Under the pieces are notes generated by a model. That model was not told the DNA's origin, ran no database searches, and was given only the letters and a program-made list of their open reading frames with translations. Shown piece after piece: positions 23,671-34,303 of a stretch of 64,000 nucleotides of DNA. The stretch's first letter is position 1. Each line of letters opens with the position of its first letter. The translations under genes were made by a program, and so were the position numbers. Origin of the DNA: Hemerocallis citrina (taxonomy: Eukaryota; Streptophyta; Magnoliopsida; Asparagales; Asphodelaceae); NCBI GenBank assembly GCA_017893485.1, contig JACEHZ010000594.1, forward strand, positions 1,015,501 through 1,079,500. Reading direction: 5' to 3'.

Positions 23671-24079
23671 AGCTACTCGAGGGGTATGAATCTGTGGTCC
23701 TCCTTGCTGTTCTTATGTCCTCCTTGCTGTATGGTTGTTGTTCTTATGTCCTCCTTGCTGTTGTTATGTCAGACTGTTTTTTTTATGAGAGTTATGTTAG
23801 ACTGTTAATTTGGGATATTTGGGATATTTGTCAGACTGGTTTGTTGGGATATTTGGAATGTTCGTCACTATATTAATTTGTTAATTATGACACTGTTAAT
23901 TTTGCGGTGAATTTGGACGTTGATATGACACGTGTGAAACTTTATTATCTTTAATTATTCTTGTGTTTGGTTGTGATTTGCGCAGTAATATGCAACGAAA
24001 TTGGTTGAATCAGTTGTGAATTAGTTTACAGGTTTTGTAAATGAAACTGTGAATTGAAATCGAACGGAAAACCGGAGCA
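23671..24079. other. AT-rich 3' flank of the CACTA genes
   Basis: Follows the putative last exon of the TnpA-like gene. It contains short direct repeats of CTTGCTGTTCTTATGTCCTC and GGGATATTTG near 23700-23860. It probably holds the 3' UTR and polyadenylation site, but none could be fixed. Confidence 0.4.
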
Positions 24080-24640
24080 TGAAAAACAAACGGGCATAGC
24101 TAGACCGGCGTTTTATAAAACGCCGGTCTATCTAATGAATTAGTTGCAGTGTGCGATATACCGGCATTTCCACACACGCCGGTGTATGCCGCTAGCTGTA
24201 ACGGCACCAAGAAACACCGGCGTTTTATAAAACGCCAGTGAACCTAACTACACCGGCGTTTTTTTGTCACGCCGGTGCTTGTAAGTAGGGAAAACCGGGC
24301 ACTCATAAATGCACATACACCGGCGGTCTATGACCGCCGGTATACTTTCATTCTACACCGGCATTTATAGAAACGCCGGTGAATGGATAAATACCGGCGG
24401 TTTATGGCCGCCGGTGAATGTATATTGGGGATAAAAGAATGGCACTCAGAGACCCCCATACACCGGCGTTATCTGACCGCCGGCGTAGTTGTAATATTTA
24501 CCGGCGTCCAGTAAAACCGCCGGTGTAGACCCCTTCCTTTCCGCGATGCTCGCTTCGGCGGCATTTGGACCGGCGCTATTATAAACGCCGGTGAAGGATT
24601 CACCGGCGTAAAAAAATACCGGCAAAGACGTAAAAAAACG
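24080..24640. repeat. Right subterminal CCGGCG palindromic repeats
   Basis: A dense run of pairs such as ACCGGCGTTTTATAAAACGCCGGT, broken into variants by point changes, covering the last 600 bp before the right TIR. It is denser and longer than on the left. This is the expected TnpA-type binding zone. Confidence 0.85.
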
Positions 24641-25116
24641 CCGGTAAATCGAGTATCTTTTGTAGTGAATGGAGAAAATAATTTATGAAGTACTCCCTCT
24701 CATATTGAAGGAGTTTACAATATATATAGAAGAATAGAGAGAAACCTAGGTATAATCTTGATTCTCAGTCGTCCGATATAACTTGGAAAGAAGTAACTGA
24801 ATAGGAGCCGCACGATCTAACTTGGAGTTGAAGATTGGGCTGAAACGACCTAACAAATCAAAGCTCAAAAACGAACACAGCGCCGCGGTCGGTCGATCAT
24901 CCAACAAGACCGGTCAACCGTACCACTCTCTGACATTCCCTTGTACTTCGAGCGGTCGGGGGATGCGGTCGACCGCAACTTGGGACAGTTGACCGCAACT
25001 ATGCCTGGACCTTGCTGCTGCTTTTTTTCTTCTACTCACTTCGACGCTTTGACCTCCGTGCTTCATCTTACCTTCTTCTAATATGAACAACGAGTATTCA
25101 GGACACAATCCTAACA

Positions 25117-25300
25117 ATTCTTAATGAATTTTAAAAAAAGTCAAATGCTAAAAATCAAGGGTTCAGATTTGATAGAGGTTGTGAATATGTTTCAATAATT
25201 TTTGAGAAGTTTGCATATAGCATAATCTCTACTGAACTCTACTTACAACAGTCAAACGGTATTGATAAAAGTTAATTAGAATCAAACACTTAGTAAAATG
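25117..25300 (+). pseudogene. copia-1 integrase fragment, C-terminal part of the core
   Basis: The continuation of the reading interrupted at 7360, after the second ATTCT. It gives KNQGFRFDRGCEYVSIIFEKFA and LYLQQSNGI, matching the copia integrase stretch that carries the second catalytic Asp (S/F-DRGGEY) and the QQNG segment. Several stops and frameshifts; inactive. Confidence 0.7.
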
Positions 25301-25779
25301 TTGAATTCTATAATATTGACTGTTGTTTGTCTTGTATAATTATGAGTGGTGTTGTATTGTTAATCATATCTGTAATGTGTTACTACACTCTAAATTGAAT
25401 ACACCTTGTAAATCATGATATGAAAACACAAATAATTTTGTTAAAGTGAAAATTTGTGTTGTGATACATTTGTTAGAGTACATGACCCTAGAAGGTCTAA
25501 AGTATGACCTACAACAAATATTTGTGTGTATTTAGAAAGTGCAGAATGTAGTTCTGTAGACAGATATTGGATCTATCTAATTTGTGTTAGAATAATCTAG
25601 ACTTGCAGAATTCTTTAAAGATGTGTTCATCAAAGATAAATGTATGAAATAATCTAGTCCTACAGACATGGTCAATGATTTACAGTTGAAATCGAAAACC
25701 AGTCTTACTGACACTTAAAAACCTGAATGATAAATGAGCTAAGAAGAGTCTTTAGTAGACAATGAGATGATTTTGTGTC
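25301..25779 (+). other. Decayed copia-1 pol linker
   Basis: AT-rich remnant between the integrase and RT motifs of copia-1. In an intact element it would encode the integrase C-terminus and a linker. No motif was recognisable by eye. Confidence 0.4.
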
Positions 25780-26878
25780 ATACAATAATACTTTAATTTA
25801 GTTGATCTGCCGAAAGGGGCTAAATCTATTGTAAAGAAGAAACTTAATTTTGATTATTCACTAGTAAATTTTAATGCATTTTAGTAGCTAACAGATTGAC
25901 TGAGATAAATGTGGTAGGTCTGTTTGATGTCTACTCACATGTTTGTCATATTGCTATAATAAGTATTCTTCTTACCTTTACATCTATTAAAAATTTTGCT
26001 ATTCATAAAAGATATTTAAACAGTTTTGTACTAAAAGTTTTGTACTTGATGTTTTGTACTAAACAGTTTTATATTAAAAAGTTTTGAACTAATATATTTA
26101 GTGAACAAGATTTACAATTTAGTAAAATTATTGTATGTTTTTAAAATATGTATAGCCGACGAATAAATAATTTGACAAATTTCTTAAAGAGCCTAGTACA
26201 TGAATTAAATAATTCAGATTAGTGCCTTTAACTTTGTGGTGTGTCAAATATAATGGCTATTATTTACTTGTTCTGTTGACATGCTTGTTCTTGGAAGTGA
26301 CCTCTCTATGAAAAATGGAGTTAAAATTGTGTTATCCAAAGAACTGAACATGAAAAACCTAGGTATTGTTGACATCATAGGTATAAGGGTGAGTTTCGGT
26401 TGGCAAGGGATAACCCTTAGTCAAACTCATCAAATCAATAATGTGTTTCAAAAGTGAGGATATAGTGATTGAAAGTGTGTTTTGAAACACCTTATGATTA
26501 TGATAAAAGGTTGACACCTAATGATGGTGCAACTATGAGACAGGTAAATCACAATGTATACAAAGATCTGCACTAGAATAGACATAGCCTTTGAGGTAGG
26601 TATGATCTGCAGATTCACTAATAATTTCATACACATTTGAGTGCCCTTAAGAGGCTAATGAGATACCTAAGTGGTACTCAAAAGTTTGTTTTGTGCTACT
26701 CTAGTTATTCTTCGAATGAATGGCTGATCTGATGCATTATGATGCTCAAAATTTAGTAAAAATTGATAACTAGTGGATATGTATTTTCACTAGGAGGAAC
26801 AAAAATGTTATGAAAATTAAAAGGCAAACAGGCACTGTGCTATCATCCATGAAACCAGACCTCTATGTGTTATCCTCT
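25780..26878 (+). pseudogene. copia-1 reverse transcriptase remnant
   Basis: Translations in shifting frames recover RVT_2 landmarks: LPKGAKSIVKKKL, then LFDVYSHVCHIAIISILLTF (the TFAPV..I.SIR.LLA region), MLVLGSDLSMKN after the lost YVDD box, KNLGIVDIIGIRVSF, and ALCYHP-like tail motifs with SGYVFSLGG. Many stops are present. The remnant ends at the CCTCT duplication of the gypsy insertion (26874-26878) and resumes at 39560. It belongs to the copia polyprotein and is not functional. Confidence 0.75.
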
Positions 26879-26888
26879 TGTAACACCC

Positions 26889-26924
<36 letters not shown>

Positions 26925-29900
26925 AAGTCTCCAAATTCAATTCTTTCAATTTCTATATCACTTTAATTATAAACTAAGAAAGTTATATTTCAGGGAAAAT
27001 TTTGGCAGAGTCTCCCTTGTAAATTTTGCCCCGAAACACAAAAAGCTTACGGAATTCTGCTCAAAATTCCGTAGCTCACAAACCACATAATATTTTCATG
27101 GGCTCCCCAGGCCAAAATGAGCAGGTACATACAGACAATATAATATAATGCTCTGGGGGCCAAACTCATAACGGATTATCAAATATCAATTAAAAACTAT
27201 GAATTTCTTTGAAAAACGAGGTAAAATCTTAGAAAAATCATTGTAAAACTTACCACAGAGCCTGGTACTCCACGACGAGATGGGTACGGGTCACCAACAT
27301 CCTACACCACCTCACACTATACTCATCATCGTCATATACATGTTTATACACTCATAATACAATTTAAATCATAAATTTCACTATTCCTATGACTAAATAA
27401 TACAAATTTTTAAAATAAAAAGTTATACTACCACTCCACGCCTCACCTCTGCACTGATGAGAACCTGCAACAGTGGGGGATCTAGGGTAGTCCTCAGACT
27501 CTCCTAACCCCCCAAAACACTAAGGGGTTAGCCATTTCTGGTGTGAGTATAATTACTAATCTAACGACAAATTAAATAGTATAAAGAAAATACTTAAACT
27601 TACAAATACCAAATTAAAATAATGCCACCTGAATCCTGAACACAACAACATCGTCAATACAGTGATAAATCACATACTGTGCCAATCCTGCATTCAATTA
27701 TTTAATTATCCACAACTCCCACATTTCATAATACACTTCACATCAACCTCGTATGGATATATAAATATACTTATCTTACATTCGCATAATACGAATATTC
27801 ATCTTTCCACACTTATCATCATATCAGCATTTCACTATTTATATTAACATAACTACATGATGTTATTACATCATTTCTCCAACTCTATTTAGCCATGTGT
27901 TTCATTTACTTATATTATCTCATCAACACACACATTCATCCTGAAAGTTGTGCCGAGGCAGGTAGTTCCCACCATTTCCACGGAAATAGCAGGCGAGTAG
28001 TTCCCTGACACACTTTCCAGGTACACAAACTCATATCACAAATACTTTCTTTAATAACCACTGTCATACCCAATCTCATAAAACAGGCATTTATTTTATT
28101 ATGTTATAAAAGTATCACATCATAAACATATGCATCTATTCTCATACTACCACCTTCCTTCATATCTTATGACATAATTACCACATCTCATTGCCCATGC
28201 GATTTACTCACATTTCATCACATCATTTACACCTCCTTAATTAGAATTCTTATACCCATTGCATCACAACCATGTTTTATAGCTCATTCACATCATATTA
28301 TATCACTTTAATAATTACTTTTTCTTATAACAATAAATCTTATTATCATTTTCACTTAATCCCCCAAACACATTCTGGGGCCACCACATATCACATCCCA
28401 TAGCCGATAGCATGGGTAATAATCACTGTACCTCAAACACACAGTTTGGGTAATATCACATCACATCTCAAGCCGATAGCTTGATTATTAATTTCACTTC
28501 AATCACTTATCATCTTCACTTCACTTTAATTCTCATTTCTATTAATCATTACCACTATTATATCCACTCACCCTGCGAATTATGCCAAGGCAGGTAGTTC
28601 CCACAATTTCCACTGAAATTGCGGGCAGGTAGTTCCTTGACACAATTCCAAGGTACACAAACTCATATCAATGGTATTTTACTTTAATGATCACACACAT
28701 AATACAATTACTTCGTATTATTCATGATAACACATCTCTTTTATTATTTTTATCTTAAATTAATCACAAGCTGCATTTATCACTTCTTTTCATATACTAA
28801 CTCATAGCACGTTCACTTTCACATTTACTTCATTCACACAACTTTCTTTTTCACACACAGTTCACATTTTACTATCCACTTTCTTTTCCACGCACAATTC
28901 ACATTTTACTATCCACTTTCTCTTACTACCACCTTTATTATTAACACTTATTTATTTTATTAGTTTGTCGACCAGTGAGCCACAGTATCCCAACATACTG
29001 AAAGCCGACAGCCCAGTAAACACGCGGTCCGATGCTCTCCCAGAGTCTTACTCGTCCGAGGCTACGTCTTCCTCCTAGCCGAACTAGCGAGGGAACACAA
29101 CACTCCTAGTCCCACTAGGGTGCCTCCTCGCGACGTCTGTCATCGAGGGAAAAACCACAATCCCCTAGTCCCACTAGGGTACTTCCTCCCAGCCGAAGCC
29201 AGCGAGGTAAACACTCACCACTGGTCCCACCAGGGTGCTTCCTCGCGACGTCTGTCATCGAGGGAAAAATCACAATCCCCTAGTCCCACTAGGGTACTTC
29301 CTCCCAGCCGAAGCCAGCGAGGTAAACACTCACCACTGGTCCCACCAGGGTGCTTCCTCGCGACAGCTGTCATCGAGGGAAAACCGGGCCTCAAGCCGAT
29401 AGCTTGGGCGATAAAAATCACTTACCCCAAACATAGTTTGGGTCCACTTACCCCAAGCCGGTCCTTGGGTGTTAGGAGGTCTAGCCCAAACCCCCAGGAT
29501 TGCTGTAGGTACTGGTCAACAAAGCCATCTGTTATTAGCATTAATCATCTCATCTTTTCATCTTACTAAATCAACATAAAGCATCACAACTTTTACTTAA
29601 TCAATTGCCACATTCTTAACTTTAATCATGTGAATTAATAACATATTTAATTAATGCTTACCATCTTATCTTTTATCTTACAATTCGATGCACATCTGAT
29701 GTCCACGATATTGATTATCATCTCGTTGTATCATATATGTATATATATGCATACACCATGTCATTTATCATAAAAACCATCATGTTATTTAATTTACCAT
29801 AACATCACCCATTATGAATACCATGCTATTCACTACTTCATTAAATCTCATATAAACATACACCAAGTCATTTATCATATAAACCAACATGTCATATTAT

Positions 29901-32136
29901 TGCCCATTAATTCATTTCAGACATAATTAAAATGTAAACATGTACCCAATTATTAATTTCATCAATTATTGCATCACACATCATAATCATCTATATATAT
30001 TACAATAAACACCACACGTGCGGATTTCCCATCATAAGGGGCCAAAACCACTTATTTCCTCTAATTAAATCTTATAATATCTAATTATAGCATACTAGCT
30101 CATACATCCGGTTCCATATAAGTAAAATCACTTATAGGGGCTTATATGCCACAAAACATGCATAAACGTGTACTATAATTACACAGATCTTCAAAACATG
30201 ATCACAATCACTAAATTCGTCTAATTACATCTTATAACATCCATCCATGACATGCTAGCCCATACACCAGGCTCCGCATATACCCGAATGCCTATATCGG
30301 CGTATATACCCCAAAAACATGCACGAAACATGCACGGGGAGAAAATATGCATAAACAATTCAATATATTTAGTTTTTATACTTCAACACGTCACATTAAC
30401 CCATAATATAGGTTTTATATACTTAAAATAGTTAATTTCATCAAATATCTCAAAATCCCATTTTCGGGCCTTAAAAATCCGTATTTTTCGGAAAATTGAA
30501 TTTTTAGCATACATTCTATCAAGTATATCGAAATGCCACGAAATTTGGTAACAATATAGAATATACCTAATTACAACATACTCACCTGACGGCTCGAGCA
30601 AACGATGTCCCACGTCCATCCTGTAGCCAGTCGAAGTTCGACTTTTTCCTCCTAATTGAAAAATTATAGAACCGATTAGTTTAAAACTCAAAACTCGGCC
30701 TACGAACCTCCAAACTCGAATCCGTCTTCACCCACCCGTTCCAAATGACCTAAGTAGCCGAGCTACATCGACGGATTTCGAATTTGGGTCCCCATACAAA
30801 CATTCCCTTATTGATCGGAGGCTTTCTAATAAGAAAAATTCATATTTTCTAATTTCTTTAATCCCTTGATCCTAATATCTCAAATTAGGGTTAACCACAA
30901 TAATGGAACTCATCTATACCTCCGAATTCATCAAAGTCTCACCTCTATATCGCGCGGGTATTTCACCGAACACCCGGCGTGCACTTTTCGCCTATAATTT
31001 ATTTCACTCAATTTAATTGAGCTAGAAACCTATAAAAATCATCCTAAATTTATATTAATCCTTTCATAATACTCTACACCCTCATATGCATTTTCTATAA
31101 TTATTTGGATCGAGTTTTCTACCCGATTACATAAACTCCATAATTCGAGTTTATGCCAAAATCACTACTTCCCATTTTATTCTAATGGCTCACTAAAATT
31201 TTTACCACCATCTAAAGGATATTTCTAATATATATATATCTCTATTTTACAAATCCAAAATCCTAATTTACTAACAACTTGTAATTTTTCTAACAATCCA
31301 CTAATTCCCTAAATCTTCCACTTCCAACACCTCTAAATCACTCTATTATAATATTTCTACTCAATAAAACTAACCACACTTAATTTGATACGAATAAATA
31401 AAATAGGGTATACCTTTTCGACATCCGTTCGAAAATCCGATGCTACCACGTTGTAGAGAACCCTTCAATTAGCTGTACCCTCAAATAAATTCGAAAACAA
31501 AGAAGAGATGGGGTGGATTTGAGTGGGGAGGTTGCCGGCCGATTGGGTGCGGTTTGATATCGGGAGAATAGAACGGAAGGGAGAAGAAAGAAGGAAAATA
31601 AGGAAATAAAAATTGGGGAGGGATTATAAGAAAATAATTTCCAAACTGATCCACTGTGAAAAATATTTACCAAACTGGTCCACTTTCGAAAATATTTACC
31701 CAAAGTTAGTCCATAACTGGTCCACTTTCGAAAATATTTGGGTTGAGGACAAATTACACTAAGGTGTTCTCCCATTATAGTAGTAGAGATAAAATTATAA
31801 TAATAATAATATTTTTATAAATGGATATTTACAAATAGACCCCTAGACCTCCAAAATATTTCAAGTAAACCCCAACTCTTTTCTTTAATAGCACCAACAA
31901 TACAAAATACATTGCAATTATCTCGCAATAATCCTTCAAAATTATAAAATAAAATAAACAATATTTATTCACATAAAATCTCAACTCATGGCTTCAATAT
32001 ATAGCAATAATACCAATCTACCATAAATATCCATACCGATATCAATATTTAAATAAAATATATCAAAAATAATTTTCACCACTCAAAATATATAAAAACA
32101 GGCATTTTCGATATTTTAAAAATTCGAAGTGTTACA
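26879..32136 (-). repeat. 3' LTR of the gypsy element
   Basis: 5258 bp, TGTAACACCCC...GTGTTACA on the plus strand, with a poly-T tract just inside the left edge. It contains a GC-rich 115-bp tandem block (29051-29390), two related segments with GGCAGGTAGTTCCCAC (near 27955 and 28590), and a repeated TGGTCCACTTTCGAAAATATTT phrase near 31675-31740. Open frames (such as 29120-29569) occur at the same place in both LTRs and look accidental. Confidence 0.93.
29051..29390. repeat. 115-bp GC-rich tandem repeat inside the left gypsy LTR
   Basis: Units are marked by TAGTCCCACTAGGGTAC at 29166 and 29281 (period 115) with a partial unit before at 29107. Each unit alternates CTAGTCCCACTAGG and CTGGTCCCACCAGG, both near-palindromes, with CTTCCTCGCGACGTCTGTC. 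The GC content contrasts sharply with the AT-rich LTR around it. Confidence 0.85.
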
Positions 32137-32439
32137 TTCTACACACCTCAAAAGAAGCTCGTCCTCGAGCTATAGGGGTTAAGAAAACTCCTCGAGTGAT
32201 TTCAAGATACCTCCTCCACTCCATTACCTAGGATTTCTAGGTACATTATCAGCATCACTACTTCATTGCACTATTGACAACTGAACAACTCGTCATCTAG
32301 TTCGCCACACTATCGACCTACAATAACCGCTAGTCTCATAGGATATATCACATTCAATGCCACCTCTAACTAGACTTTAATCTACCACGGCTCCACCACT
32401 TAATAGGTCTTTCACACCTTTCTCGACATAGAACAAGAA

Positions 32440-33760
32440 ATTCATCAAGAATACCCAACATCTGTTCTAACTTCAAGAGGCTTTCGCCGCTGATGGGCGT
32501 CCCCTTTTCTCTTGTTGACTACACACCTCAAAAGAGGTTTATCCATACTCACCTGATAATTAATATTCTTCCTCGTTCCGGTCCATTAAAATATTCTCCT
32601 AGAATCTTGATATATCTTCATGCCACCAGGATAGACAATATACTTAATATAATGAACAATCTCTGTCACCTGCTACCACAAAGCATCCACATCAAGAACA
32701 AGTCTACGATAATGACAAAAATTTTCCTACTGCCTCAAGATATAAGCCACAAGCATGCCTTCAGGCATCAAACTCCACCTGATCCGATACTACATGCACT
32801 CCCTTCTCGGGATGATCAAAACATGAGCTGTCGTTCATCTCCCTTAACCCTTGAAAATATCTCTCCACGCGGTTCGGATCATACCAACGGCTCATTCTTT
32901 ATGATAAAATGAGTTATCGATACAACAATAAGGGAAAACCGAGGAATAAACCTCCGATAATAGCCACTTAAAACCAAGAAACTATGAATTTCCAACACAT
33001 CCAATGGTTACTTCCCGTCTTTTCACCATTTGTAATTCTCTTCAGATCCATAAATACGCCTTCAACAGACACAATGTGTCCCAAAATTCACACTTCTCGA
33101 CTCCATAATTGGCAATTTACAGACATAGCATACCACTTTCGGCCCCAACCTATCGATCAGTGCTCCACCATACAGCAATTATACACCAAATATCATTCAC
33201 ATGTACAATCATACCCTGTCAGTATAAGGGTGAAAGGCTCAATTCGTCAAATTTATAAAAACTGCAGGGATGTTCGCCAGTCCCAAGATATCACTAAAAA
33301 CTCATATAAGTCATACCGAGTACGAAAAACAATTCCTGAGATCTTTTCTCTCTTCAAAGATTATCTGATAGTACTCGGTGCGCAACTCTAGCCGGGAGAT
33401 TAGTGGCACTCCCCGCAACTAAATCCATCAAATTATCTATTCTCAACAACGAATACTTAATAGTCACCTTACTCGGTACACCTTCTCGGTGAATCACCTT
33501 CTGTATTACGGAAACTGTCGGCGCGCCCTACGGCGTATCACTTAAACTGATATCCTTCATCAAAAACATCTCCTCAAATTCTCTTTCATCTTTTCCATTC
33601 CTTAAGTGCTATACACAAGCTGATTTAGAAATTGGAGACATACCAATTATCAAATCGATCTTGAACTCCAGAGTTCGCTAAGGTGGGAGGACCAAAAACC
33701 TCTTCAAATATATCAAAAATTTTGCAAACCCCATCAACAATCTCAATCATCGCCTTAGAT
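32440..33760 (-). pseudogene. Gypsy pol remnant (RT then integrase zinc domain)
   Basis: Minus-strand reading from about 33760 gives LEFKIDLIIGMSPISKSA (the RT entry region), GAPTVSVIQKV, KYSLLRIDNLMDL, a MIVHVNDI segment where an IDD box is expected, and VEKCEFWDT near 33090. From about 32680 it gives HYIKYIVYPGGMKIYQDSRR and WTGTRKNI, the H2C2-type integrase zinc region. Stops and frameshifts are everywhere, and RNase H and the integrase core are missing. Gag is absent. The order fits Ty3/gypsy. The catalytic aspartates are altered, so it is inactive. Confidence 0.8.
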
Positions 33761-34289
33761 ATTTTCCACCAAACCCAACGAGTATAATTTCATCGTCCAT
33801 GGCATTATATACAATCAAAACTGGGTTTCATCGGGCTGTCTCACCCGACTCCTCCCTGCACCATACCCCAACTATACATAAGGCCTTCACAACCAATCAA
33901 TTTCCCCAATATGGAATAAAACCATAACCACACATCACTCCTCAATCTATAACATATACACCTATAGATCATACGTCCAGAGGACCTACACCAGATCTCC
34001 TGGGGATAGCCCCTTACGGCACCCAGCAATCAATAATATGGAATACTCCAATAGTGCGCATATTCACACCGGAATTTCTACAGAGATCAACCCATATGCA
34101 GGGTCATGAAAAATAATGCTGACTCAAAGTCAGACCAAAGTCTAATAAGGATCGCATCCTTCCATGATATAATCTATTCTTCAATAAAACACCCACGTAA
34201 AGTACACTCTCTATCTCCGACTAAGCAATAATGAACCCATACTCACATGGTAAGATCACTAGGATTAACAAGTTCCTAGTTAACCTAAG

Positions 34290-34303
34290 CTCTGATACCA
34301 AAC
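34290..34303 (-). other. Primer binding site of the gypsy element
   Basis: Plus strand reads GCTCTGATACCAAAC directly before the LTR at 34304. Its complement, TGGTATCAGAGC, pairs with the 3' end of initiator tRNA-Met. This shows the right LTR is the 5' LTR and the element is transcribed leftward. Confidence 0.9.

Larger units (their letters stand above)
9859..24667 (+). mobile_element. En/Spm-type CACTA transposon, 14.8 kb, nested in the copia-2 LTR
   Basis: Ends are CACTACAAAAGATACTCGAT... and its exact reverse complement, with about 30 bp of perfect terminal inverted repeat reaching ACCGGCGT. The 3-bp duplication AAT lies at 9856-9858 and 24668-24670. Palindromic CCGGCG subterminal repeats occur inside each end. 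The interior holds a Tnp2-type transposase gene and a Transposase_24 (TnpA-like) gene in the same direction, each flanked outside by arrays of a 302-308-bp repeat. Known members move by cut-and-paste, with TnpA binding subterminal repeats and TnpD cutting. Both genes are broken here, but the ends are intact, so it could still be mobilised in trans. Confidence 0.95.
7361..25116 (-). mobile_element. gag-protease-only Ty1/copia element (copia-2), nested in copia-1
   Basis: Bounded by perfect 5-bp duplications ATTCT at 7356-7360 and 25117-25121. LTRs of 730 and about 732 bp (7361-8090, and 9573-25116 after removing the CACTA insertion) start TGTTGGGATTGGGG and end CTAACA. The primer site reads GGTATCAGAGC on the minus strand next to 9573, so the element runs on the minus strand. 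A purine tract AAGGTGGAG lies beside 8090. The 1.48-kb interior encodes only gag and protease; integrase, RT and RNase H are absent. The LTRs differ at many positions by eye, so it is not a new insertion. It is non-autonomous by structure. Confidence 0.9.
9573..25116 (-). repeat. 5' LTR of copia-2, split by the CACTA element
   Basis: The LTR runs 9573-9858 and resumes at 24671 to 25116. The break is the CACTA element plus its AAT duplication. The two parts join to about 732 bp and align with 7361-8090 throughout. Visible differences include GCATCAAAGAACTACC versus GCGTCAACTAACCCCC near the start. Confidence 0.9.

Noticed and set aside
7361..25116. Reading the CACTA element plus flanks as one large composite transposon
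   Set aside because: The AAT and ATTCT duplications, LTR continuity across the CACTA and the primer site show two separate, nested insertions.
26890..26920. Poly-T tract at the left gypsy LTR edge as the tail of an inverted LINE or SINE
   Set aside because: The same tract occurs at the same place in the second LTR (34318-34342) and the true boundaries are TG/CA with a 5-bp duplication.
29120..29569. Open frame of 149 codons, repeated identically at 36543-36992, that could look like a duplicated gene
   Set aside because: It lies over the GC-rich 115-bp tandem block inside both LTRs of the gypsy element, shows the repeat in its amino acids, and matches no protein family.
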